Positions 1-4,923 of a DNA stretch of 9,752 nucleotides are shown here, piece by piece. The position numbers were made by a program, and so were the translations under genes. Position 1 is the stretch's first letter; each line of letters starts with the position of its first letter. The notes below the pieces were generated by a model that worked only from the letters and a program-made list of their open reading frames with translations, was not told where the DNA came from and ran no database searches. Source of the DNA: Synergistaceae bacterium UBA4088 (GTDB lineage Bacteria; Synergistota; Synergistia; Synergistales; Thermovirgaceae); NCBI GenBank assembly GCA_002382605.1, contig DFYG01000094.1, forward strand, positions 9,759 through 19,510, in the 5' to 3' direction.

Positions 1-20
1 CGATTTACGATTCACGCCTT
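1..20 (+). repeat. Partial heptad-repeat array (ACGATTC family)
   Basis: The window opens inside a tandem array of 7-bp units: an incomplete cgattt, then acgattc, then acgcctt. The first 16 bases are identical to 4259-4274, inside another array, so this is one dispersed family. It ends only 12 bp before the ATG of the LacI-type gene and so lies in its 5' untranslated or promoter region. Its left end is outside the window, so the true length is unknown. Confidence 0.7.
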
Positions 21-32
21 AAGGTTTCTCCC

Positions 33-851
33 ATGCGCGTGACAATGTCCGACGTCGCTGCCGCGGCGGGGGTCAACAAGGCCACCGTCAGCCGGGTCCT
101 CAGGGGTGATCCGAGGATCAGTTCCGCGACCGGAGAGAGGGTCTGGAGTGTCATAAAGGCTCTGGGCTACCGGCCGGATGCTATAGCACGGGGGCTTTCA
201 AGCCGGAGCAGCGACACGATCGGAGTTTTTTTCAGGGACCTTTCCGCCTCCTGGGCCGGAGAGTTTCTCGCCGGGTTTGAACGCGTGATGTCCCGGAACG
301 AGTGCGAATGCATTGTCCGGGCAACAGGCGGGGACCCGCAGCAGCGGCGAAACGCAATGTTCCGACTCCTGTCAAGGAGGGTCGACGGATTGGTGTGGCT
401 CGACGGTCCTCCGGAACCTGATGCTGAAGTTCCGGGTGTTACCGTAGGGATGCCGTCCCCTTCGGGAGTCTCGGTTCTTGTCGACATAGAGGCGGCAGCG
501 TCCCTTCTTCAGGGCCTTGCGGGGAGAAAGGAGATTGAGATACTGCAGGGCGAGCGCCCCTTTTTTCCCGGCCTGATAAAGTTTCTGCCCGGAAACAGAA
601 ATAAAGGGGACGGGACCGTCAAAGTCTTTGACGGGATCCTGCCCCCTGGTTCTGGACCTGTTCCCGGGGATTTCCGTGTTATATGCACTACACGGAAATC
701 CCCGGCCTTCTTCCCCGGTTCATGGAAGCTCTACTGGCCCGCCTTCGAACTGGGGACCCTTTCTGCCAGGGTGCTTCTGAACACGATAAGGGGCAGGGGA
801 GTCCGCCCCGAAACGGTCAGACTGCTCCCGGTCCTTTCCGGCCCTTCCTAG
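33..851 (+). CDS. LacI-family transcriptional regulator, short effector domain
   Basis: Predicted DNA-binding repressor of the LacI/GalR family, 272 residues. The N-terminal helix-turn-helix spans about residues 5-24 (TMSDVAAAAGVNKATVSRVL), followed by the hinge YRPDAIARGL at 46-55 with the conserved hinge Leu. A periplasmic-binding-protein-like effector domain starts near 62 (DTIGVFF) and includes RRVDGLVWLDG at 115-125 and a terminal part resembling the usual VPxD...ELG..A..LL..I.G pattern (about 210-256). Family members are usually 330-340 residues. The missing length falls in the middle of the effector domain (about 165-210), so ligand binding may be altered or lost. No frameshift is needed to explain it. 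ATG at 33 is preceded by a weak AAGG at 21-24; ATG 45 has no better signal. The ligand and target genes cannot be told, since upstream sequence is outside the window. The stop codon overlaps that of the convergent homoserine dehydrogenase gene. Confidence 0.85.
   Translation: MRVTMSDVAAAAGVNKATVSRVLRGDPRISSATGERVWSVIKALGYRPDAIARGLSSRSSDTIGVFFRDLSASWAGEFLAGFERVMSRNECECIVRATGGDPQQRRNAMFRLLSRRVDGLVWLDGPPEPDAEVPGVTVGMPSPSGVSVLVDIEAAASLLQGLAGRKEIEILQGERPFFPGLIKFLPGNRNKGDGTVKVFDGILPPGSGPVPGDFRVICTTRKSPAFFPGSWKLYWPAFELGTLSARVLLNTIRGRGVRPETVRLLPVLSGPS
664..705. repeat. Perfect 16-bp inverted repeat inside the LacI-type gene
   Basis: The arms CCGGGGATTTCCGTGT (664-679) and ACACGGAAATCCCCGG (690-705) are exact reverse complements around a 10-base spacer, TATATGCACT. 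They encode residues 211-225 of the regulator, in the segment where the effector domain is already atypical. The RNA would form a very stable hairpin on either strand. No T-run follows, so it is not a typical intrinsic terminator. It could be an operator-like site, a cruciform, or a scar of a rearrangement. Confidence 0.8.
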
Positions 852-1879
852 GAACCTCCGTGTACCCTGTGCACCGAGAGAAGATCTGCAAGAAGCGCCT
901 GCCCTGTCTCCACCCTCCCGGCACCGGGGCCGACAATGGTAACCTCGCCCAGATGGTCCGTGACAAGGGTTATTGCGTTCGTTGCGTCCATGATCCCGGC
1001 AAGCGGATGTGTCAGGGGGATCTCCTTCGGGGCTACCTTCGCAACAAGTTTCCCATTCTCCCTTCCCACTTCCGCGATCAGCTTGATGCGTGCTCCTCGC
1101 CCGGCCGCCGCCTTGATGTCTTCACTGGTGATACCTGTGATACCCGTCCGGTCCACGTCCTCAACACGGATCGGCTCGCCCATAAGAACCTTTGCCAGAA
1201 CCTGTACCTTCACCGCCGCGTCCCAGCCCTCAACATCGCCTGTGGGGTCGGCCTCCGCGTAACCAAGGTCCTGTGCCTTTTCAAGCGCCTCACCATAGGC
1301 CATTCCCTCTTCCATCCTCGTAAGGATGTAGTTCGTCGTGCCGTTGAGTATCCCCATTGCGCCGGTGATATCGCAGCCAGCCAGAGCCTCGCGGGCCAGG
1401 TTCATAGTGGGAGTGCCGCTCATTACAACTCCCTCGAAGAAATAGGACACACCCCGTTGATCCGCCAGATCCATAAGTTCCGGCAGTGCAAGGGAGACTG
1501 GCCCCTTGTTCGTTGAAACAACGTGGATCCCGTTCTCCAGTGCCGTGCGGATGTTACCGACGCCGGGCTCCCCGGTCCTGAGGTCGGTATATGTAGCCTC
1601 GGTGATGATGTCGGCGTAGTTTCCCGATATAAGCGAGATCGTATCCTTATCAGTCGAGTCCGGGTGTTCCTTCAGAGATCCTGTCCTGTCGATCGCTGCC
1701 AGGACGGATGCAAGATCTATCCCCTTCGGGTTGAAAAGTGAACCCTTCACCGGATCCGCTATGAAGGTTATTTCATATTCGAAGCCGTAGCGCTCCTTCA
1801 GTGCGTCACGTTTTTTATCCAGAATTCTTGCCAGCCCCTGGCCGACGTTCCCGAAACCCACGCATCCTATCTTCCACAT
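848..1879 (-). CDS. hom: Homoserine dehydrogenase, ACT-less
   Basis: Predicted NAD(P)-dependent homoserine dehydrogenase, interconverting aspartate 4-semialdehyde and L-homoserine in the cytoplasm. It is 343 residues from the chosen start. Visible motifs are the Rossmann glycine motif GCVGFGNVGQG at the N terminus, STNKGP with the conserved Lys near 125, ILNGTTNYILTRM near 177-189, and ADPTGDVEGWDAAVK near 210-224 with the family Asp and Lys. It ends after the catalytic domain, so the C-terminal ACT domain that gives threonine feedback in many homologues is absent. ATG 1879 is preferred over the in-frame GTG at 1891. The Shine-Dalgarno GGGAGG (1896-1891) abuts or overlaps that GTG but lies 11 bases before the ATG. 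The gene follows the oxidoreductase stop by 18 bp, so the two are very probably co-transcribed. The 3' end shares a CTAG with the convergent LacI-type gene. A related dehydrogenase with another semialdehyde substrate is possible. Confidence 0.85.
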   Translation of the reverse strand: MWKIGCVGFGNVGQGLARILDKKRDALKERYGFEYEITFIADPVKGSLFNPKGIDLASVLAAIDRTGSLKEHPDSTDKDTISLISGNYADIITEATYTDLRTGEPGVGNIRTALENGIHVVSTNKGPVSLALPELMDLADQRGVSYFFEGVVMSGTPTMNLAREALAGCDITGAMGILNGTTNYILTRMEEGMAYGEALEKAQDLGYAEADPTGDVEGWDAAVKVQVLAKVLMGEPIRVEDVDRTGITGITSEDIKAAAGRGARIKLIAEVGRENGKLVAKVAPKEIPLTHPLAGIMDATNAITLVTDHLGEVTIVGPGAGRVETGQALLADLLSVHRVHGGS

Positions 1880-1897
1880 ACTCCGGTGCACCTCCCG

Positions 1898-3691
1898 TTA
1901 AGTGCGCTGGCGGATGCCGAGCCTTTTCAGCGCGGCCTCCGTGGGTCGCCCATCCGCGTCCCAGTCTCTCAGCGAATAGTACTCGTCAAGCATCCTGTCG
2001 AAATCCTTACGTGCCAGGGAAACGGTATGCTCCCCCCGCGGGGGCATGGGAAGGGGATCCTCGAACATCCTTGGCGGAAGAGTATCGTCCTTCCTTGAGA
2101 TCCCGGCCTCCCGGATATTGAAAAGACGGATGTGGTTCCATATACGCTCACCGGCGAGGAGGTACTCCTCCTCACTGAGATCCCATCCGGTGACGTGCTT
2201 CAGGCAAGCCAGAGCTCTTCCCTGGGCATAAGGAGCAAAATCGCAGACAACGAGGGAGTAGGCGGCGGCGCGCTCGTCCTGCGCCGATTTTACAGTAAGT
2301 GCCATCCCCTCGGTGCTGAAGCGGGGCAGAAGTCCATCGAGCTCTCCCAGAACGGTCCACGCTCTCTGGTGACATCCACCGCGATCGGACGTGGCGTATG
2401 CCAGGGCCATCCCCCATGTTGCACGAGGCTCGTAACCGGGAAGCTCCATCCCCTTGACGTGGATCGCGAAGTGATCGGTACCCTCGCCGATCTCCCTGGC
2501 GGCGGCACGTACGCCTTTGGCGAGCGTCGCGCCAAGCCCTCTCCGGTAGGCGATATCCTCGAGGAGTCCTACCTGGCCCTCTGAATCACCGAACTCCGGA
2601 GCGTCAGGCAGAATACCCCTCTGTCTGCACTCCATGGCGAAGGACACGGCAACTCCGGCGGATATGGAATCAAGCCCGAGCTGGTTGCATACCCTTACGG
2701 CTTTGGCGAGTTGCGGCATCTTGCCTATCCCGTTGTTGCTTCCTAGAAGAGCAATGGACTCGTACTCCACCTTCACCGGATGACCTTCATCCTCCAGGAC
2801 CTTGCCGCAAACGATCGGGCAGTTCGAGCAGGCCACGTCGCGTTTGGTGTAGTGTCTCAGGTTGGTGGATGTCAGCCCGTAGATCGGTGTAAAATACCCC
2901 TGCTGAAAATTGTTGGTGGGGAGGATCCCCGTTCGGCTCATCGACTCCACCAGCGACGCTGTGCCGACAATGCGTCTCGTGTGTATCGAATCGCTGGCGT
3001 TGATGCCCTTGATGATCTCGGTGACCTGCTCCCTGAAAGCGCTCTCGTTTAACAGCTGGATGCTGCCGATCCCTTTTACGGCTATGGCCTTAAGGTTCTT
3101 GCTCCCCATTACGGCACCAGTTCCGCCGCGTCCGGCCACGCCGGCTCTTGTCTTGTCGCTGTCGCTGTCAATGGTGATCGTGGCTATCGGTACAAGGTTC
3201 TCGCCTGCCGGTCCGATGACGGCCACTCTTGCTCCAGGGTCTGTGCTGTCGCGTACAGCCGTTACCGTATCGTCGACAGTTTTTCCCCAGAGATCTTCCG
3301 CCTTCCGGATCTCAGCCTTTCCGTCGTCGAGCCAGATGTAGGAAGGTCTGTCGCATTTCCCTGTGACTATGATCCCGTCATATCCCGACATCCGGAGTTC
3401 CTTTGCGAAATGTCCGCCGGCGTGGCTGTCTACGTACATTCCGGTCAGCGGAGATTTCGTCACGACCACGAAACGGCCGGAAGTCGGGAAGGTCGTCCCT
3501 GTGAAGGGTCCTGTCAGGAACATCAGTACGTTCCCTGGATCGAGTGCCCCCGTCCCCGGTTCCATCAGGGAGTCGAGCAGGTAGATGCCCAGACCCTTGC
3601 CCCCGATGTATTGCCTGAGAACCTCTTCCGGGACTATATGGTCACTGAAAGACCCGGAACTGAGATCAGCATGCAGAAGCTTTCCAAACAT
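1898..3691 (-). CDS. aor: Aldehyde:ferredoxin oxidoreductase (tungsten/molybdopterin)
   Basis: Predicted tungsten-bis-pterin enzyme oxidising aldehydes to carboxylic acids with ferredoxin as acceptor, or the reverse. At 597 residues it has normal family length. The N-terminal domain has IGGKGLGIYLLD near 29-40 and the pterin-contacting stretch RAGVAGRGGTGAVMGSKNLK at 182-201. The [4Fe-4S] ligands are present as C288-x2-C291-x3-C295 (CSNCPIVC), spacing typical of archaeal AOR, with the distal cysteine most likely C483 (VVCDF). A further family motif is KGMELPGYEPR at 413-423, followed by YATSDRGGCHQR. No signal peptide is seen, so it is probably cytoplasmic. ATG 3691 has a GGGGAG-type ribosome site about 6 bases upstream. 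It is the middle gene of the operon, 33 bp after a small membrane ORF and just before hom. The substrate cannot be read from the sequence; related AOR/FOR/GAPOR subfamilies differ in specificity. No MoaD-like or pterin-synthesis gene adjoins it. Confidence 0.93.
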   Translation of the reverse strand: MFGKLLHADLSSGSFSDHIVPEEVLRQYIGGKGLGIYLLDSLMEPGTGALDPGNVLMFLTGPFTGTTFPTSGRFVVVTKSPLTGMYVDSHAGGHFAKELRMSGYDGIIVTGKCDRPSYIWLDDGKAEIRKAEDLWGKTVDDTVTAVRDSTDPGARVAVIGPAGENLVPIATITIDSDSDKTRAGVAGRGGTGAVMGSKNLKAIAVKGIGSIQLLNESAFREQVTEIIKGINASDSIHTRRIVGTASLVESMSRTGILPTNNFQQGYFTPIYGLTSTNLRHYTKRDVACSNCPIVCGKVLEDEGHPVKVEYESIALLGSNNGIGKMPQLAKAVRVCNQLGLDSISAGVAVSFAMECRQRGILPDAPEFGDSEGQVGLLEDIAYRRGLGATLAKGVRAAAREIGEGTDHFAIHVKGMELPGYEPRATWGMALAYATSDRGGCHQRAWTVLGELDGLLPRFSTEGMALTVKSAQDERAAAYSLVVCDFAPYAQGRALACLKHVTGWDLSEEEYLLAGERIWNHIRLFNIREAGISRKDDTLPPRMFEDPLPMPPRGEHTVSLARKDFDRMLDEYYSLRDWDADGRPTEAALKRLGIRQRT

Positions 3692-3724
3692 ATCTTTCTC
3701 CCCCCTCTGTGCGATTCGAGAAAT

Positions 3725-4021
3725 TCATTCTTCCGGAATTTCCAGGGTCTGGAAATTGAATACCCTGGCCACGATCCGACCCGAAATGGTATTGCACATG
3801 CGGTAGTTGGCCCTTCCGGCGGCCGCGACCCAGGCCCCGGTCAATTCTTCGATCATTTCCTCGCGGGTGCCATCCTTCGGGTGGTTTTTTCGCGCAGCAT
3901 CGATCTTCCCGCGAAGTTCAGCGCATTCCCTCACATTCAGGAATATGCAGTCGTAGGAAAGCGCGATCCACCAGCATGTTCCCATCAGAAAAAGCATAAA
4001 GAAGATCAGGAAAGTGCCCAG
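3725..4021 (-). CDS. Small membrane-anchored hypothetical protein, first gene of aor operon
   Basis: I do not recognise this protein. From ATG 3997 it has 90 residues and starts inside a hydrophobic stretch. The frame is open upstream, and a CTG at 4021-4019 lies 7 bases after a good Shine-Dalgarno (GGGAGG, 4034-4029), whereas ATG 3997 has none. I therefore give the CTG start (98 residues) as more likely, though unproven. The product would have one N-terminal membrane segment of about 25 residues (GTFLIFFMLFLMGTCWWIAL and on) and a charged soluble tail with RECAELRGKIDAARKNHPK and EEMIEELTGAWVAAAGR, rich in short helices. It ends 33 bp before aor in the same orientation, so it is probably co-transcribed. 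It may anchor or assist the oxidoreductase, but nothing in the sequence proves this. Confidence 0.5.
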   Translation of the reverse strand: MGTFLIFFMLFLMGTCWWIALSYDCIFLNVRECAELRGKIDAARKNHPKDGTREEMIEELTGAWVAAAGRANYRMCNTISGRIVARVFNFQTLEIPEE

Positions 4022-4057
4022 AACAAAACCTCCCGACGCTGACTGAAAAGTTCTTGC

Positions 4058-4063
4058 CTTATA
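4058..4063 (-). promoter_or_regulatory. Possible -10 element for the aor operon
   Basis: On the minus strand TATAAG lies here, about 37 bases before the proposed CTG start and 24 before the Shine-Dalgarno. No convincing -35 hexamer is found 16-18 bp upstream, so this would be a weak or activator-dependent promoter. An alternative -35, TTGATA, sits in the AT-rich palindrome farther upstream, but its matching -10 is poor. Confidence 0.25.
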
Positions 4064-4116
4064 CCCATTTTACTTGAAAAACCCGTTCGAAATGACGGAA
4101 CCTGTAAAACAGTTGA

Positions 4117-4141
4117 GTTTATTTTTATCAAAAAAATAAAC
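4117..4141. promoter_or_regulatory. AT-rich perfect palindrome between divergent promoters
   Basis: The arms GTTTATTTTT (4117-4126) and AAAAATAAAC (4132-4141) are exact reverse complements around a 5-base spacer. The element ends 5 bp before the TTGACA at 4147 and lies between the divergent aor operon and the small plus-strand transcription unit. Its position suits an operator or an UP-element-like site serving one or both promoters. It does not match a regulator site I know. Confidence 0.55.
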
Positions 4142-4146
4142 CCGAG

Positions 4147-4174
4147 TTGACAAATCCAGAAAGGCGGATATACT
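4147..4174 (+). promoter_or_regulatory. Strong sigma-70-like promoter
   Basis: A perfect TTGACA (4147-4152) is followed after 16 bp by TATACT (4169-4174), five of six matches to the -10 consensus. The predicted transcription start is near 4181, giving an untranslated leader of about 120 bases before the small ORF at 4304. The leader contains heptad repeats in both orientations. This is the best promoter in the window, and it suggests the island is transcribed. Confidence 0.65.
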
Positions 4175-4192
4175 TCTGCTGTGTAAGGACGG

Positions 4193-4206
4193 TAATCGTG
4201 AATCGA
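4193..4206 (-). repeat. Two heptad-repeat units, minus orientation
   Basis: On the minus strand this reads tcgattc then acgatta, two units of the same 7-bp family. Bases 4196-4205 (TCGTGAATCG) are exactly complementary to 4266-4275 in the next array, so a 10-bp stem can form within the leader RNA around a loop of about 60 bases. Confidence 0.5.
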
Positions 4207-4243
4207 AGATATGGGGCAAGGATCAGGAAAAGGATCTGGTTTT

Positions 4244-4285
4244 ACGATTGACGACTCACGATTTACGATTCACGACTTACGATTC
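4244..4285 (+). repeat. Heptad-repeat array, six units
   Basis: Six contiguous 7-bp units with no phase slip: acgattg, acgactc, acgattt, acgattc, acgactt, acgattc. The consensus is ACGAYTN. The array lies in the leader of the small transcription unit and ends 5 bp before the AGGAGG ribosome site of the ORF at 4304. Three units make 21 bp, or two DNA turns, so sites would recur on one helix face. The units carry no IS or CRISPR architecture. Confidence 0.85.
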
Positions 4286-4303
4286 TCACACAGGAGGATT
4301 CAC

Positions 4304-4579
4304 ATGCTTCTTCGAATAAGACCTGGCCAACCATCAGGGGGTAGCAGCGCAGCATCCAGCTTCAAAACAGCAAACCTGATCGGAGGGCTTTATATGTGGC
4401 ACAAGGACAGCGCAGGCAAATGGTACATGGCGGACATCGAAAACAACGGATCCGATAGTCCCGCATTGTCCGCAAACAGCATTGCGGTCCCGGAGAATAC
4501 AGCAAGGTCAGGCAATTTCTTTGATCTGGGAACCGGAAGCAGCATCTTCCTCTTCTCATCCCTGGCCCGGGGGGCATGA
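4304..4579 (+). CDS. Small orphan protein (hypothetical)
   Basis: A 91-residue ORF I do not recognise. In favour of it being real: a perfect AGGAGG ends 6 bases before the ATG, a strong promoter lies upstream at 4147-4174, and a good terminator lies downstream at 4751-4788. A longer version from ATG 4211 would simply translate the repeat array, so the shorter start is used. The protein is rich in Ser, Gly and Ala. It has a central segment with two tryptophans (GGLYMWHKDSAGKWYMADIE), has no cysteine, and ends in SIFLFSSLARGA. There is no clear signal peptide or membrane helix. It is flanked by oppositely oriented heptad arrays, the second starting 2 bp after its stop. It could be a fast-evolving small gene or a fragment of a larger one. 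Confidence 0.45.
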   Translation: MLLRIRPGQPSGGSSAASSFKTANLIGGLYMWHKDSAGKWYMADIENNGSDSPALSANSIAVPENTARSGNFFDLGTGSSIFLFSSLARGA

Positions 4580-4581
4580 GG

Positions 4582-4616
4582 GACGCGTAGATCGTAAATC
4601 GCGAATCGTGAATCGC
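4582..4616 (-). repeat. Heptad-repeat array, five units, minus orientation
   Basis: Read on the minus strand: gcgattc, acgattc, gcgattt, acgatct, acgcgtc, five 7-bp units in phase. It begins 2 bp after the stop of the small ORF and is inverted relative to the arrays at 4244-4285 and 4828-4862. In the transcript of the small unit it could pair with the upstream array (about 26 of 35 positions agree across five aligned units), enclosing the ORF in a long-range stem. Confidence 0.8.
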
Positions 4617-4620
4617 ACCC

Positions 4621-4737
4621 TTACCCTTCTATTCGTTCGGGCACGTAGTCACTGTGCTCCCCGAGAAAGACGTCGGGCACTTTGACTTTGTTACTCGGGA
4701 AATCAGAGGTGCGGGTTTTGAACCAAAGAACAAGCAT
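4621..4737 (-). pseudogene. Possible C-terminal remnant of a CoA-transferase-like gene
   Basis: A 38-residue open stretch with coding-like third positions ends in FPSNKVKVPDVFLGEHSDYV and a few more residues. The P-x-x-LGEH-x-x-YV pattern resembles the C-terminal tail of family III (CaiB/BaiF) CoA-transferases. Only the tail is present: upstream on the minus strand the frame runs into the terminator hairpin and has no ribosome site, and the rest of such an enzyme is absent. Read on the plus strand, the same interval could fold weakly (CCCGA 4659-4663 with TCGGG) but shows no known RNA. The rest of the 4580-4890 gap holds only the flanking repeats and the terminator. Confidence 0.2.
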
Positions 4738-4750
4738 ATCAGGACAATAA

Positions 4751-4788
4751 ACAGGGCCGGAATATCCATGCTCCGGTCCTGTTTTTTT
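4751..4788 (+). terminator. Rho-independent terminator of the small transcription unit
   Basis: The stem ACAGGGCCGGA (4751-4761) pairs with TCCGGTCCTGT (4772-4782), 11 bp with a single G-U wobble and a 10-base loop, followed directly by a run of seven T (4782-4788). It would end plus-strand transcripts from the promoter at 4147, and it insulates the RNase H operon downstream. On the minus strand the stem is followed only by a short broken T tract, so it is mainly one-directional. Confidence 0.8.
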
Positions 4789-4827
4789 GTGGCTTGCCTT
4801 CTGGATCCCGGCCCGATTTTCAGACTT

Positions 4828-4862
4828 AGGATTCACGATTCACGCGTTACGAGTCACGGTTT
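4828..4862 (+). repeat. Heptad-repeat array, five degenerate units
   Basis: Units aggattc, acgattc, acgcgtt, acgagtc, acggttt follow one another in 7-bp phase. The array lies between the terminator at 4751-4788 and the candidate -10 at 4875, so it covers the -35 area of the RNase H operon promoter. Variant units such as acgcgt recur in the array at 4582-4616, which supports common descent. Confidence 0.75.
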
Positions 4863-4874
4863 CTTCTCTCCTGT

Positions 4875-4880
4875 TATACT
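4875..4880 (+). promoter_or_regulatory. Candidate -10 of the rnh-cobT-btuCD operon
   Basis: TATACT, the same hexamer as in the promoter at 4169-4174, lies 45 bp before the RNase H start. The region 16-18 bp upstream (GAGTCA or AGTCAC) falls inside a heptad array and is a poor -35. Transcription would begin near 4887, almost on the ATG at 4891 of a 10-codon ORF. No cobalamin riboswitch is seen between here and the start codon. Confidence 0.35.
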
Positions 4881-4890
4881 TTCCCCGGAG

Positions 4891-4923
4891 ATGTTTAAGA
4901 AAAAGGGGACGAGCCTGTCATGA
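4891..4923 (+). other. Ten-codon leader ORF overlapping the RNase H start
   Basis: ATG 4891 opens MFKKKGTSLS and stops at TGA 4921-4923, overlapping the RNase H ATG (4920-4922) as ATGA. The stop-start overlap suits translational coupling, and the RNase H ribosome site (AGGGG, 4904-4908) lies inside this ORF. It has no ribosome site of its own and would be nearly leaderless from the -10 at 4875. It may be chance. Confidence 0.25.

Noticed and set aside
33..851. Frameshift or pseudogene call for the LacI-type regulator
   Set aside because: One frame runs from the HTH to a family-like C terminus with no stop. The shortening looks like an internal deletion or a compact variant, so it is kept as a gene.
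683..1516. Plus-strand frame of 277 codons running across the LacI-type and hom genes
   Set aside because: It overlaps the end of one real gene and is antisense to another. It has no ribosome site and no domain, and its start lies inside the hairpin loop.
1880..1891. GTG 1891 as the hom start
   Set aside because: The GGGAGG ribosome site lies directly on or next to that codon, leaving no spacing; ATG 1879 also places the Rossmann motif at the usual distance from the N terminus.
4211..4303. Upstream extension of the small ORF to ATG 4211
   Set aside because: The added residues merely translate the 7-bp array (FTIDDSRFTIHD-like), while AGGAGG supports ATG 4304.
4709..4726. tRNA-like T-arm (GGGTTTTGAACC)
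   Set aside because: No acceptor stem, anticodon arm or CCA-end context can be built around it.
4244..4862. CRISPR array
   Set aside because: The units are 7 bp, contiguous, degenerate and without spacers, and no cas gene is present.
4860..4920. Cobalamin riboswitch ahead of the rnh-cobT-btuCD operon
   Set aside because: Only about 60 bases separate the repeat array from the start codon and no B12-box-like sequence is seen; a riboswitch needs far more sequence.
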